Positions 47,391 through 61,604 of a stretch of DNA of 64,000 nucleotides are shown one piece after another. Origin of the DNA: Steinernema hermaphroditum (taxonomy: Eukaryota; Nematoda; Chromadorea; Rhabditida; Steinernematidae); NCBI GenBank assembly GCA_030435675.1, contig CM059625.1:17546001-17610000 (forward strand). The letters are read 5' to 3'. The translations under genes were made by a program, and so were the position numbers. Within the stretch, counting starts at the first letter, position 1, and each line of letters starts with the position of its first letter. The notes beneath the pieces were generated by a model. It saw nothing but the letters and a program-made list of their open reading frames with translations. It searched no databases and was not told the origin of the DNA.

Positions 47391-49641
47391 GACGAACAGC
47401 GATGCAACGATAATGTTATAATGTTTTCAGCAGCCAAAATGACCCGTGAACGATTAAAGTTCTAAGGTTCACGAACAAGTGTTGGAATAAAGCATAGCAA
47501 TTTTGAGCCGTTCGTCTTGCGCTCAATTTCGGAAGTGTGATTGTGATAATTCGAAAGTTCGACATTCGCGGAATTCCTCTCCACCATCATTTCGCAGGGC
47601 TCTCGTGGTGTGACCAGCAGTTGAATGTTAAATCAGTGCTTCCTTCAAAAGGAGTCCCTTTATGGAAACCTTAGAGACATTGCATCTCTAGCATTACTTG
47701 TAGTTTGCTAAACATTATACATTAAAGGGTTAGTTCTGTTTTTTGTATGTCTGGCATGGCTAACAGGGCATGGCTAAAAAAGATGATGCTACATTAATCA
47801 GCTAGGTTTCGTGTTATTCTGAAACTTCTGAAAATCGTGTTACTCCTCTTCAGTTTCCTTGTCTCATCCTTAGATATGTGTTAGCGCAAACATTGCGGAG
47901 CACAGGTAGTGTTTTCGTTGAACACCCCATGAAGCGCAGTCAACTTACCGTGACCTCCAGGTCACTGGCTCTCTATGTCAACAGAAGGAGAGTTGAGAGA
48001 ATTTGTATCGTGATGTACCCCGTTGTGGTCAGCGCAGAAAGCTTTTCAGCGATGCAAAGCTAAGCAAAGTTTTGTCGAATTCGAATTTTTACATATTGCA
48101 CAAATGGAACGTCGATCATCCCGCTAGGCTGTTTCAAACACAGGGAAATTTTTTCTTTTTTTTTTCACTTCATTAATAATGACAGCTTTTTTGCAATGTT
48201 GTTTTAGCATTCGGTTGGAGGTGTAGAATGCCCAGTTTGATGAACTGACGCCAATTCAAATGTGATATATTGTATAATTGTGAGGATGACGTATGTATTA
48301 GTCTTTATATACGTCTAAAAGTTTGATACAGTTATCACACTGGATTATCCCAGACATGGGAGAGACCTAGCCAGAACCAACAAGTATCTACAATCAACAG
48401 CATTTTTGAGACTAATGTGTATTTGAGAGATCTGAGAACAGCTAAGTGGGAATGTTGCACCGTTCAATCTCTGAAAGCCAATAACTTCAATCATTCTGTC
48501 CAAGTTAATTGTTTAAGGATCACGTGACGAACGCCTCAGGCTGACCTTTCCCCATCAGAAGGGACACTTGGCCACAGTTTTTATATGCCACTGCTCTCCG
48601 CTCAGATGTTCCTTTTCAAAATTCACACGACGAACAGTAGGCTGGGCGGCCGGCCTGAGTGCTTCTGCGCCTGCACGCCGTCTGCTGCGTTCGCACCCGG
48701 TGCAAGCCTGTACGTGGTCATCGCGTTCCCGCTTCCTTCTTCCCGAAGCGACGACGGACGGCGCGCGCGTCATAACCATCTGCCCTCCCAATGACCTCTT
48801 CGCACTCGCCCTTACAGCTGTTCACCTCTCTTCAACGCATTATCTAGGCATCTGTCGCCTCCCAGCGGACACACATATAGTTAATTTCAATGTAATTGTT
48901 ACAGGAAGTGGCGTGTGTCACAGACATAAACGAACATCAATAATCAGGTGACCTCTGCGCCTCGGGATCGCGAGGGACTTCTTCGCTAATCTGCACCGAA
49001 AGCATAAACTCTTGGCTAAACATCCGCCGCTCCCTCTAAGTTTGGTCAGTCGGGGCCGCTCGCGCCGCTCTTTCACTTGCGCTTTGCTTACTTAGTTCAG
49101 CTATTGTCTCTTGTTCCGTTTACCTCGATGAATGCTGTCTTTAAACAGAAATCCGATCCGTTGCACATGGTGATGAGTAGTCAAGAACATTCAAGGTGCG
49201 ATGTAAGTGGCAGTAAGATTAATTGTCCACAAGGCCGGGCCAGCGCCACACTGACGAGATGCTGAGGGTCGGGAGTAGCATATCGATTTTCGATGGCCTT
49301 AGGCAGTTTTTCGATCCGCGCTTTTCGCAGAGCTTCTTTTTAAAAGCCAATGAGCACGTGCTGAAGTATTTCCCAGACAATCTTTTTTGCTAAGGTGGAA
49401 ATGCCCCGTGTGAACAAACCTTTGTCCATAGTCCAATTAATTAACGTCTCGTGCGCCGGCCGTTCACTGCAAAGGGGCGGAGGGCCTGGTGTTCGTTGAA
49501 TTTCCGTCCGTTCGTCACGTCCATAACTGTAATAAGACAGGCTGAGGGGCGTGGCTAATCTCGTGGAGACGAGCCGTAGCCGAAGTGAGTGAGAACGTCG
49601 TCGATTTCAGGCCTTAGCAGCGTGCGCCTTAAGCGCACAAC
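47391..49641. other. Divergent promoter region between KEN-box and SPRY genes
   Basis: 2.2 kb between divergently transcribed genes. 48,580-48,800 is GC-rich. Frames of up to 127 codons on both strands there carry no domain. Probably regulatory; no gene supported. Confidence 0.5.
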
Positions 49642-51687
49642 ATGTCAACGTCGTCCCCGGTGGGTTTAGTCCTGTGCGATGGAATCACGATGATACCGGA
49701 TGGTCAGTGGACCTGGGACGAGGTATGTCATTTATCGTCGTATGTCGTTATCATGCACTTTGGGTATTTTTTACACATGCACCAGCAAAGCACACTATGC
49801 AAATAGTGTGAAGCTGTAAAAGTTGAGAGAACGTTTGCTCATTTGCATATGAATAATAAGCGATTCTGATGGCCACCCTCAGCGACGCGGCTTGCTCACC
49901 GTTACGACAGCTTGTCATTATTGTAAAGCGTTCGCTTTAACAACTCTGACAGTTGGTACGGGTTCTGTTTGCACGTTGCTCTGATGCCGACTGTTGTTTC
50001 TTTGCTCGTATTCGCCGACACAGTTAACGCCTGGGTTTAGGAGTTCTCCACCGGCTACAAGCCGATTGTCTACAAAGGCGCCGGCGTCATCTTCCATCCG
50101 GAACTTTCGTTTGGAACAGCTGCGGCACGCGTTAACAAGCCGTTGACGTCTAAAACAGTCGCTTACTGGGAGATCAAAGTTCCACACCCCCTTTTCGGGA
50201 CTTCGATCATGTTTGGAGTTGGGACAAAAGATGCCCGGGTAAGTGCTCTTTATCGAATTTCTTCTCGCGAGACAAAATAACGCTGAAATAGTAAGGAATT
50301 CTCTGCGCGTGAACTCTAAAAAGTACACGGTTAGGCGGTTGTTTTCCGCGAAAACAATTGTTAAAAAGAAAATTGGCGGTTGATAATCTGCGCGCCATCG
50401 TCGAAAGGGCATTGAACCCACTAGTCTTCGTTGTGCCCTAGACCATTATGTATATTTGTCATAAAAATCAGGACAGTTATCAGTCAGATTCACGTTTTCG
50501 AACTTGAAGTGCAGAGGAAAGAAGGGTTTTCGGTGAAAAAGGTGACGTTCTAATCAAGATACAAGACACGAAATTACATCGGCACCACGGGAATTCACCG
50601 AACGTACTCACATCAACCTGTGCTTTGCATGGTGAATGAAGAAAAGCTACTGCAAAATCAACAAATACTAAAAAATGCGACACGCCGCTATGGTCAAATT
50701 GCCATAACCACCTCTACTTATTCAGCACACTATTGTATTGTTGTATTCAAATGCGATCAGCATCGTCATGTCCCGCGTATAACGATTGTATGCTTTAGAC
50801 GACGCTGCCAATTTCGTTCAACGATCTCCTCGGTGAAGACGACTGTTCCATTGGGCTCAATCATCATGGGAAGTTGCTGCTGAGCGGCGACAAGTACGAT
50901 TTCTGCAATCCACTGAGCAGTGGTAAACCCGAAGGCATTACCTTAGGGATCCTGTTTAACGGCCCACAAGCGAGCATCAGCTTTTTTAATGAAGGTTTCA
51001 AACTGGGTACGGCGTCGCTGAAGCTTGATCTCTCACAAACATACTACCCAATGGTTGCCAGGTACGTACCCTTATTTTGTTCGACTATTGCTGAAGCTCA
51101 CCACATCGTTGAAGCTTTTGAAGGCTACTTCAGGGGAAGATCATTTGAGGCTGTTTAGTTCGCTGTGTACCAGGGGAAAAATACGTAAGCAGGTTGTAAA
51201 TATCAATTTCGGCAATTACGCGACATATCTTAGAAAATCGAAAGTAATTGCTATGTGACTCTTCTGAAATAACAACTTGAAAAACGACTCCAACGGTTGC
51301 GGATCTTTAAGAAAAATAAAGGCAATATTCAGGGGTAGGCACAGTATCGGAAAATTTAGATTGTTTCGCTCGGTCTGTGACTTTAATTGCACCAGAAAAT
51401 CATTCATCCTTTCTCTATAAAGGACCTGGATATTCAGTGGTCAAATTTTTTGTTTCAGCACCGCTCAAAGAAGTCAGTTCATCATCACCCGCCAGCTAGT
51501 GGCCGCTCCAACTTGTCCGACGCTCTTTGAATCGGCAGTCAGACGTGTTGCTTCGATGGTCGTTTGTGATGGCGCCGTGGAGGTTTTGCCCATCCCAGTC
51601 TGCATTAAGAGCGCTCTTTACCAGCAAATGCACATCAGCCGAATTCACAGCGGATACTTTAGCTACAATAGTGAGTGTGTTCTGTAG
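49642..51687 (+). CDS. SPRY domain / SOCS-box protein (SPSB3-like), 256 aa
   Basis: Exons 49642-49722, 50041-50238, 50799-51061, 51459-51687; 771 nt with stop. The SPRY/B30.2 fold spans about residues 50-180: VAYWEIKVPHPLFGTSIMFG, VGTKDAR, FNDLLGEDDCSIGLNHHGK, GILFNGPQASISFFNEG. The C-terminal 70 residues resemble a SOCS box: a BC-box-like TLFESAVRRVASM (Ala where Cys is common) and a Cul-box-like VLPIPVCIKSALY. SPSB proteins use SPRY to bind substrates and the SOCS box to recruit Elongin B/C-Cullin5 ligase. ATG 49642 is 31 nt after an acceptor-like GTCGATTTCAG. The stop could be in a retained intron, since AATAGTGAGTG near the end resembles a donor, so the extreme C-terminus may vary. Confidence 0.85.
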
Positions 51688-52270
51688 CAGTGACCCTCAT
51701 ATCTACTTCTCTCCTACTAGTCTTACGCTTCCTTTAAAGGTCCCATGGCTTTAAGTTGTATATAATGATTCTCCTTTTCCATTTCATGTCTTCTCATTCA
51801 CAATGTGTCATTTCCCTTCTTTCATCGGTTCCCATACGGGCTCGCACTCGCCAAGTGCCATTTACTCTTCCAAGTGAATCTCAACCATGTCGCGTTCAGA
51901 GATAGCGCCCCACTCTGCAGATCAAATCTAGTCAGTGTACATAGACGTCCCCCTCCTCTCTCTAACAGGAGAGCCTCCTCTTATAAGCCCCAGTGATGAT
52001 TCGTTTATGTCGTTTTCATACACCTGCAGCTGAATACCAAAGTGTGTACAAAAACATCCTTGTAATTCTATTTATTTCGGACAGCATACCTGTTCATAAC
52101 GCAATTAGCATAATTGTTGTCGTCGATATGAGAAAAATATGTTCGGTTAAGGCACAGAGCACGTAATATGTTTCGGAAAGTATGTCACATTGTTGACTTG
52201 GCATTTTAATTGAAAGAGGCGAGGTGGACAGGAAGCGGCATGCAAGTGTGCATATACATCTCAAGCGAAT

Positions 52271-53648
52271 CTAGGGGAATTGGATGTGTGTCGTAGGTTG
52301 CGCGTTGCCGACGGACTGAAGAGTCTGACGGTTGCGGAACCAAACAGTCTCCTTCCAAGCGAACCAAACGTTTGCAGCAAAGAGTAGGACACAAGCCCAA
52401 CCGGCAAGCTGAAATGGACAGTGTAACAAGGGGAAAACAGCTAAGACTGGGATGATGCAAACACATATCGTTTCAGTACATAGGAAAGAGAAATAAAGAG
52501 GAATATTGCACACATTGAGGTACGCCTAGTATTAAATTCAAAGCTCACTGCCGCACGAGGATTCGATGGGGTATTGAGGTATCGATAATGCATTGGTAAC
52601 CGATCACATTCACACTTTCTAATATGAATAGGAATGCTACGTCTGACGGGTCAATTCCCATAGCATTCCCCTAACTTGTCTCAATTTCAATAGTGATCAT
52701 TGCTTAGAGTAACAAGAGCTCACTGCGCGTTAAATGAACTTGGTGTTCGACACATATTTTACGCAATTTTTAGATGATCCTTCCGATTGGCTTCATGCTT
52801 AGCATTGCAGCATATACCACACTAATATTTCTAACCTGTACAGGCTCTACGCATGTTCGTTAACTTACCACAGAGATGGACAAAGAGGCATTGCGTCCTT
52901 GAGAAGGCGATTCACACGGCTTATTTTCGCAGAAGTTTCCACCCACCAAAGCCTTGTTGATGTACTCGTTTCTAAAAGCTAGCTACTGAATATCGGTCAC
53001 TTATGGGCAATTGTACGTAGTCAAAGCAGCTATTCCGTTCGTTGAGGACCACCACGACCACGAAGCGATGAACCAGAAGCATGCAAGGCCGGTCGTAACC
53101 GCAAAATCCTGGAGTTGAATTGAGAAGCCGATGCATAAAACAAAACTTACAACAATGGGCACCTTCTCGTTCGACTCGTAGTTTCCCCACGAGAATACAT
53201 AGATGTAAAGCATGCCAAGCACAAAAAAGAGGGACAGCACACCGACGAGACCGAAAAACCACGAGCTACCCCCAAAAGAGTCCTTCCACAATTTCGCAGA
53301 TTCTCCAGAGGCTGTTCCATTAATACACATGGGAACCAGTAGGTCGCCCAAGCTGTAAATCACATATATCCACGTAACGAATCTTTTCCTTACTTGAATG
53401 AGTCAACTCTGAATGAGATTTTACTTAGGCCGCAATTATAGAGCAGTTCAAAGCCCCATCCGTTTTTCGAAAAGAGAGCAATGATTATGAAGGGCTGTAA
53501 TGATAATAGTTGCAATGATTCTGCATAGTTTGGGCTTTAACAGGGCTTCTTCCAGAAGCCTCAGTGTTTGACTTACCAATTGGACGCACCGAATAAACCC
53601 GAGAGGGACCTTCAGCGGCTCTAAGTTCAGTTCTCCAATAAACGACAT
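52271..53648 (-). CDS. sph-1: Synaptophysin, four-pass MARVEL protein (235 aa)
   Basis: Synaptic-vesicle-type tetraspan protein. Exons 53648-53577, 53494-53394, 53352-53151, 53108-53017, 52971-52869, 52408-52271; 708 nt with stop. Spans are near VPLGFIRCVQL/PFIIIALF, GVLSLFFVLGMLYIYVF, DFAVTTGLACFWFIASW and LAGWACVLLFAANVWFAW. Family landmarks include EPL..PLGFIR at the N-terminus, KVPIVDF before the third span, lumenal cysteines (LYNCG, VPMCING, GNFCENKPCES) and WFAWKETVW at the end of the fourth span. The ATG is 2 nt after an acceptor-like CGTTACAG, a trans-splice signature. The short cytosolic tail lacks the Tyr/Gly repeats of vertebrate synaptophysin. Tail-to-tail with the SPRY gene. Confidence 0.92.
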
Positions 53649-54499
53649 CTCTGTAACGATTCCATCAGAACGAAAATAGACAAAGAACGCGAACCGCCCG
53701 AAGCACATATTTACAACCTATAACAGATATAGCAACGGGAATTTCGCTCTCAGAAACCCAGAAAAGCATGTCGCATTATTTCAGTTACGCTCAAGCTAAC
53801 ACTACCTTTGTACTATTTTGTCGGCACTGCGGCCTTCAACAGACCTTCAAACCGACCGTCCGCGCCAAATAGTAATGTTCACAGAGTTTAACAGTGGTTC
53901 AGTTATGTTTTTATGCCGGTTTGTTCCTAATTTCACTCCGAATTTTTGGTTTCACATGGAGTCACGCACGGAGTCAACCACCAAGGTAACAAAAACATTA
54001 TGACAAAATGCAGCGGGTTGACTCAAACACTTTCGCAACACAGAAGTCATAAGAGCCTGAAAACACGACCCTGACATTGTGTTACGGAGGCGAAAACAAC
54101 GCGCTGTGCGAAAACGATTAAAATCAATGACTGTTGATATCAGGTGTACAGTGTTGTGCAGAACAGCAAGAACTAACATGCGAATTGTGCAACATTCTGC
54201 CACAGTAATGTCTGCCGCTCAAAATATACCCGCGTCGGGAACCACGGCACTTGATCAGAATCGAACGACCAACTAGATCAGTGGACGGCACATGTCATAG
54301 AAGTAGGCATGCGAAATGCAGCCAAACGATTTTCAATATTAGCGACGAGTGATGGTAAACACAGTCAGCGCCCAGACGTGACGATGTATTTCAAGTATTT
54401 ATATGGAAAGAACGATTCCTATCTTGCAAAGGAGTCATAAACATCGATGCGTAATGACACGTGCAGGAAGATTACATATTCTAAACTCGATGCTGCCGA

Positions 54500-54823
54500 T
54501 TAAACTTGAGCGAAGCGCGAAGTAACTGAAATAGGTCGTAAGATAGTTAGAGCTACAAGTTGATATCTTACCATTGATGCCCTTGGCTGCGCGAGGCTGA
54601 GAGGTTACAAGCTTCATCGATTTCTGGAGAGTGTCAACCGTAGCAAACTTAGAAACGGTATCTGTAAGCGGCTTAATCTTGGTGACTCCAGCAGCGGCAG
54701 GTGCACCAACTCCGGTGGCGTGGAAACCAACAACCTGAAAACGATGCTTATTATTCCATACAAGTAAGAGTGCGGCCTTACCAGCTTGGCTACAGCGTTG
54801 CCGGAACGGAGAAGGGTCGACAT
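54500..54823 (-). CDS. Small orphan, possibly mitochondrial (76 aa)
   Basis: Exons 54823-54782, 54734-54572, 54525-54500 give 231 nt with stop in one frame. The N-terminus MSTLLRSGNAVAKLV has the basic, amphipathic look of a mitochondrial presequence. The rest (FHATGVGAPAAAGVTKIKP, FATVDTLQKSMKLVTSQPR) is Ala/Lys-rich with no recognised domain. An acceptor GCTTTTAG lies about 20 nt before the ATG. The third exon adds only eight residues and is the least certain part; read-through at 54571 would give other ends. Confidence 0.6.
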
Positions 54824-55864
54824 GATGAGTGACGATATTAACTAAAAGCGACCGATCATCACGAATTAATAGTAAACATAATACGTAAACAACCGTGTCT
54901 AGCTCGTGACCAACAACCGCATAAATGAGCATTAAGAAAATTTACTATATGACCGAAACGCGTTAGAATAAATCCACATTCTTCTTACTCATATAACGCT
55001 CATTAAAATCAGAGAGCTGATATATTCCATATTTGATGCCATTCGCACATCTAGCATCTAGATTGAGCAGCCAATACAAAACTGGCCGAACGTTTTCTTA
55101 TTAGCCTCCCAGCGACTATCATGAAATTTAATCACAGCGGCGAGAGGTCAACCATCAAATTAAGAAACAAGGAGAACAAAGTTTGCAAACGTGAAATCTA
55201 AATGTGATTACAAGAAGAACAAAACAAACAGGGCCAAAGAGCGGCAACGCCAAATCAGAAATTCTTTCGTGCAATAAAAGGGTGAAAGCAATACCGTAAA
55301 CTCTCGAAATTGTTGCAATTGGAACGCGTTGGGAACCTTAACCGCGCCCCATTTGATCGCGAATAGCAAATGCGTGCAAAACCGCAGATGGTCTGCTCAG
55401 TAGATGAGACAAAACAAAAATGACGCACATCACTTTCCACTATGCTCACAGTTATGCTGATACGGATGAGGTCACTGCCCCGCGAGGATGTGTCCCTCGC
55501 AGGGCTTGACTCATTGCTTGCCAGGCGGTGTAAAATCGATACGTCCACCCAAAAAGATTCACAAGCAATCTCAGCTACTTTAGTGTCGAATAAGAAGTGC
55601 CAGTCACAGGCTCTGTGGCAACCTTTGTGAAATGTACACGAAGTGTGCGGCGAACATAAGGCCCTTCCCGCGGCGGGTGGTAACATTTGCTTGTGGATCC
55701 CGCTGCTCGGCCCTAGTGACGACCACTGGGCTTAGATAAGTCCTCACTTTAATAGTGATAATCATTCCGGGCGGAGGTGACGAGGACGACATGACCTACT
55801 GAATATCAACAAGATGGTGAGTTCCCATACACGTCCACGCTTTATACCATGTGTTCTTCTTCAG
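54824..55864. other. Divergent intergenic region
   Basis: 1 kb between the 76-aa gene and the two-pass gene, transcribed away from each other. A 143-codon minus frame at 55255-55686 has no domain. Probably promoters of both genes. Confidence 0.45.
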
Positions 55865-57302
55865 ATGCCCCGATCGAGAAGAGGATTTCAGGCCGGCGGT
55901 GGTGGCGGCCGGCCCAGCAATCCGGAACGCGTACGTACACATTTGTTCTTCTCTTCACAATCAGAACATCACACCATGAAAAGAAAACGGCGTACGCATA
56001 GTAGGTTTCAGCAAAAATAACACTTGTATAAGAGCACTCGGCAGACAAGCTGCACCAAATGATGCACAAGAAGGACGAAATGGTGCAAACAGGACCAGCC
56101 GAAGTTGATCCTTCCTTGTGGACAGGGAATCAGAGAGTTCTCCACTTCGGCCCAATGGCCCAACGAGACCCATACTTTTATTACTATCCAAAGGGATGGG
56201 ACATTCTTTACCCGGCGCATTTTGGTTTCTTCCCCTACAGAACAACGTGAGTCAATTATAATTTCTGGTTAAATAGTTGGGTAAAGGGTGGCGAATGTAA
56301 TGGAAAAATACTTTTGCCCAAGACGCGACATAATGTGTTTGATTTTGGCGGATGACCGACACGTATGAAAGGTGCAGTGTCCGAGGTTGCGTATTTCAGA
56401 AAGTATCGTGGATCATCGGCTTTGATCTGCATATGGGGATTCGGATTCTTCCTTGTTTTGGGCGGGCTTCTTATGGTTTACCTCGGTTTCTTTGTTCTCT
56501 ACGATACGCCTTTCTGGTTGTGGCCTGAACAGAAACGTATCTTTGTACCCCCTATTCAAATCGCTGGTCCAGTTCTCCTTTGCACGGGTGCCTTTCTCAT
56601 CTTCGTCGGCTGCCTCTGTTCATTGGCAAATTCTCAAGTTCGTTAGCTGGTTGTTTTCTCGTTGACATCTTAAGTTCTTCAGTTCCTAAATGAGAAGTTC
56701 CGCCACACTCATCATCATGGACAACCAGCCTCAATGACGATCATGACCACCCATTATAAGGTATTGCGTGCTAACAGATGATTTTATGAGAGTTTTTAGC
56801 AACCCACAGCTGTATATGAAAAATGCCCATACCAACCTTTGCCTCCACCTGCCTATCCCGTCCTCGAAAATAAGTACGCTCACTCGGCGATGCTCAATCC
56901 TCAATCAGAAATGAAACTATACCCACCTGTGTAAGTACGATCAGCACATATCTCTAGCTTTTCATAAAAAAACAAGAGCATGACAACAATAACGACACGC
57001 TCGTCTTCAGGATGCCTGGATACTCGACATTATCACTTCATGGACGTTCTCCAAGCGTTTTCATGGCTAGCCCATACAACACTCTTCGCGCCATGTCAGT
57101 AAATAGATATCATCCGAGTAACATCGACGTTGGCGGAGGAGAGCCGCCAACCCGAACTGGATCCATAGCTGCCGGCGCTGGAGCGGGCACGAGTCGACGC
57201 CGTTCGAGCGACTCCCCATCTCACCGTCGATCGAAGTCCATGGGGCCGCTTCAACGTGCGCCAAGCCGGCGATTCCGGGACCGTGAGAACAGCCAAGTCT
57301 GA
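55865..57302 (+). CDS. Two-pass membrane protein with long Arg/Ser-rich tail (336 aa)
   Basis: Exons 55865-55934, 56045-56246, 56400-56637, 56683-56760, 56800-56930, 57011-57302; 1011 nt with stop. Residues 1-22 are Arg/Gly-rich (MPRSRRGFQAGGGGGR). Two membrane spans follow: CIWGFGFFLVLGGLLMVYLG and IAGPVLLCTGAFLIFVGCLC, linked by a short loop with FWLWPEQKR. The cytosolic tail is Pro/Tyr-rich (CPYQPLPPPAYPVLEN), then Gly- and Arg/Ser-rich (TSRRRSSDSPSHRRSKSMG). The layout recalls TMEM200-type proteins, but I would not assign it. The ATG follows an acceptor (CTTCTTCAG) directly. The exon 1 to 2 join is the weak point: GTAC/GTACAC to CTCGGCAG keeps frame, and a start at 56059 is the alternative. 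Confidence 0.75.
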
Positions 57303-57612
57303 TCACGGGCGCATTGTTTTAGTGAGCAAGCAAGAGGAGCAGTCTTGATTGAGTCATACCGGTCGCACCTTCTCTCGGTTCGCGTCACCTCGCTCTGTCT
57401 TATCGACGCGAACGATCACGCTGTTCTGACTCTCTCACTGTTTCTTTCTTTTTCCGCCGCGCTATTCCTCCCATTCTTCCAAACAGCCATGCCTTAATTT
57501 GGCTTCGGCTTTACATCGTCACCCAAAACACAAGTGCCTTTTTCAACGTTGCCGTGTTTTTCAAAGTGCCATAAAGCAAACAACAACTACGAGTGCCGCT
57601 CTTGTCGGATGC

Positions 57613-57618
57613 AATAAA
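57613..57618 (+). terminator. Poly(A) signal of the two-pass gene
   Basis: AATAAA about 310 nt past the stop and only about 165 nt before the ATG of the first p38 gene, consistent with an operon-type junction. Confidence 0.55.
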
Positions 57619-57780
57619 CGTTCTATGATCACGTGTGTTGACAATTGTTTCTGGATATTGTAGAGTCGCCGCCCTCTGCATATCTGAATTTTACGAAGCC
57701 CCGAGCTCAATGTATGAATTCAGACTGCAATGGGCAGCTGATATTAATGATAAGCTGCTATTTATTTATTTTTTCCCAGC

Positions 57781-59720
57781 ATGGCTAGTGAACAGCCCGA
57801 ACAGTCGACCGCCGCTCCGAAAGCGACACCGTCACCGCCAGAAAACCGATTCCAGTCACTTAGGCGACCGTTTAGCGTGATTACTCATAATACCGTCGAA
57901 TTCGCCATACCGAAAGATGTGAGTGATGTCGAGTACATCGGCGGCGGGAAGTACGGGAACGTCATGTAAGATCAGCTGCGCGCAGTGTACTGCATTCTGT
58001 TTGCGTATTTTGCAGAAAAGCGCTCGGCTATAATGGACTCGAACTGGCCATTAAGAAAATGTACAATCCGTTCAAGGATATAAACATCGCCAGACGAATA
58101 TACAGAGAGCTTAAATTACTGCAAATGATGGACCACGAGAACATTGTGCGGTTAATCGACATCTACACACCGGATCCATCGTTCAGCACGTTTAACAATA
58201 TGTAAGATTTATTTCGGCCATCATACGTCGATGAATTGTAGATATATGGTTACGGAGTATGCGGGTGTTAGTCTGGATGCTATTCTTAATCGCCAAAGAC
58301 AATGTGGAATGCAACTTATTAATCCAGACCACACAAAATTCTTAATTTACCAACTACTTCGAGCTTTGAAATACATTCATTCCGCAAATGTGAGTTCTTA
58401 CTGCTTTATAATGTGTTGACGACATGATAATCTTGCTTTTAACTAAATACCAGGATTAGCGTTGTGCTCGTCCTCGATGTTATTGGCTTTTAACGTAATT
58501 ACTATTTGGCTCTTGAGCGACGTAAAAGAGAAACGGATTCCCCAAAAAAGAAACAAAAAAAAACTCGCAGAAAGAAAAAGTAACATTTTAGGTAATACAC
58601 AGAGATTTAAAGCCGTCGAATTTGGCTGTCTTACGCAGTAGTGACCTTACCGTTCTCGACTTTGGTATGTCTCGGATCTTATCCCCGGAGGACATTGATA
58701 GATCCGAATACGTCATAACGCGCTGGTATCGCAGTCCCGAAGTAATCTACTGGAGCACGAGTACCTATGACACGAAGGCGGACGTCTGGTCGGTTGGATG
58801 CATTCTCGCAGAGCTTCTCAGCGGAGAGCCGTTGTTCCCCGGATCCGGAGCTGTCGAGCAGTACAGGTTAATTATTGATCTCTGTGGAAGTCCCGACGAG
58901 GAGCTCATGAGAAAGATCGGAAACGACAGTACAGACGGGATGCGTCGAGTAGTAGAATACATGGGTGTCAAACCGAGGCGAGACTTCAGAGTGCACTTTG
59001 CAAGTTTTCCCGCGTTGGCTGTGGATCTCTTGGACAAGATGCTGGTTCTAGATGCTGATAGAAGGTATGTTAAAAGCGTTCTTCCCTCATTGAGGAAAAG
59101 ACTCGTTACATATAAGGCAGAAGTAATCAATACAAATTGACATCCATATTTTTATGCCCTTTTCACAACATACCGTACACGACACTTACCACCTAAATAT
59201 AGAGCTATATTCCCATTTGAAATAATGCAACCTCATGAAAACATGAAAGTTGTTTTGTTTGCTGTGTGAGAATGTAGCATTGCTATTGAGAATAATATAG
59301 TTTGTGGGAAAGGAAAACGTGCTGTTTCCTTCTTTTTCTTCTGATTCGCTTTTGTTGCCGACGGTCGGTCGAGCTGACCGCCCAGACGAGTAGACCCGGG
59401 GCGGTGCCGAAGAGCGCCACTGTGACTAACGGCTTATTTTTTCGCCGATGACACTGCATAAGCATTCCTTATAGGATCACCGTGGAGGAAGCTCTTCAGC
59501 ACCCCTACCTCGAAGACTACCAAATGCCCGATGATGAACCTGTCGCCGACCGACCCTTCCAGTTCGACGATCACGCCAGCGCAACGATAGAGGAATGGCG
59601 GCGTACGTTGATTGTCAAACTGTTAATGATCTACAGCGATTACTTTTGTTTTCAGACATCCTATGGAAGGAAATTACAAAATTCCGCCCACGCATGATCG
59701 AACCTCGGCAAGAAGACTAA
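57781..59720 (+). CDS. Atypical p38-family MAP kinase with SEY activation loop (394 aa)
   Basis: Stress-activated MAPK family. Exons 57781-57965, 58016-58201, 58242-58389, 58592-59064, 59475-59602, 59656-59720; 1185 nt with stop. Catalytic parts present: glycine loop [53 protein letters not shown]. The docking-type acidic patch is [11 protein letters not shown]. The activation lip reads [15 protein letters not shown]. Ser211-Glu212-Tyr213 replaces the Thr-Gly-Tyr of p38, and the loop is three residues longer. It keeps p38-like features such as HPYLEDYQ...DDEP. The N-terminal 40 residues are Pro/Thr-rich. An acceptor TTTTTCCCAG lies 1 nt before the ATG. A PMK-3-like divergent p38 is the likely identity. 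Confidence 0.92.
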
Positions 59721-59897
59721 CTGATTGCTCTGGTTCCATAGTGTGAATTGTTTTTGTTTTTTGTTGACATTGTGCTGGATGAAAAAAAACCTTTCAATCT
59801 CAATGCGTTCAACGTGTTCTGATCTGGCCGTTGTCTCGGCTAGTAATATCGAATATAGTTTACTCAGAACTTCTTCATATTTCTGATTTAGCGACCA
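59721..59897 (+). promoter_or_regulatory. Operon-like spacer with trans-splice acceptor
   Basis: The 177-nt gap between two same-strand MAPK genes contains U-rich tracts and ends in the acceptor CTGATTTAG (59889), 8 nt before the downstream ATG. This is the size and layout of a nematode operon intercistronic region with SL trans-splicing. No AATAAA is visible. Confidence 0.6.
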
Positions 59898-61401
<1,504 letters not shown>

Positions 61402-61604
61402 GGCATCTGATGAGTGACTATTCCGGTTTTCTTTGGTTTACATCATTTTATCTCAACATCTAAATGCACCGTTCTCATCGTCTAGCATAAAGTATCCGCA
61501 CTGCGCGTCATGTACATGGTTCAAACTCCTTCACGAATTCAGAAATTCTTACTCATTAATATAATATATTTCACACCGTTTATTGTATGTATCTAAAGTT
61601 ACGT

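Noticed and set aside
49918..50421. 167-codon minus-strand frame
   Set aside because: Antisense to SPRY exon 50,041-50,238; no domain of its own.
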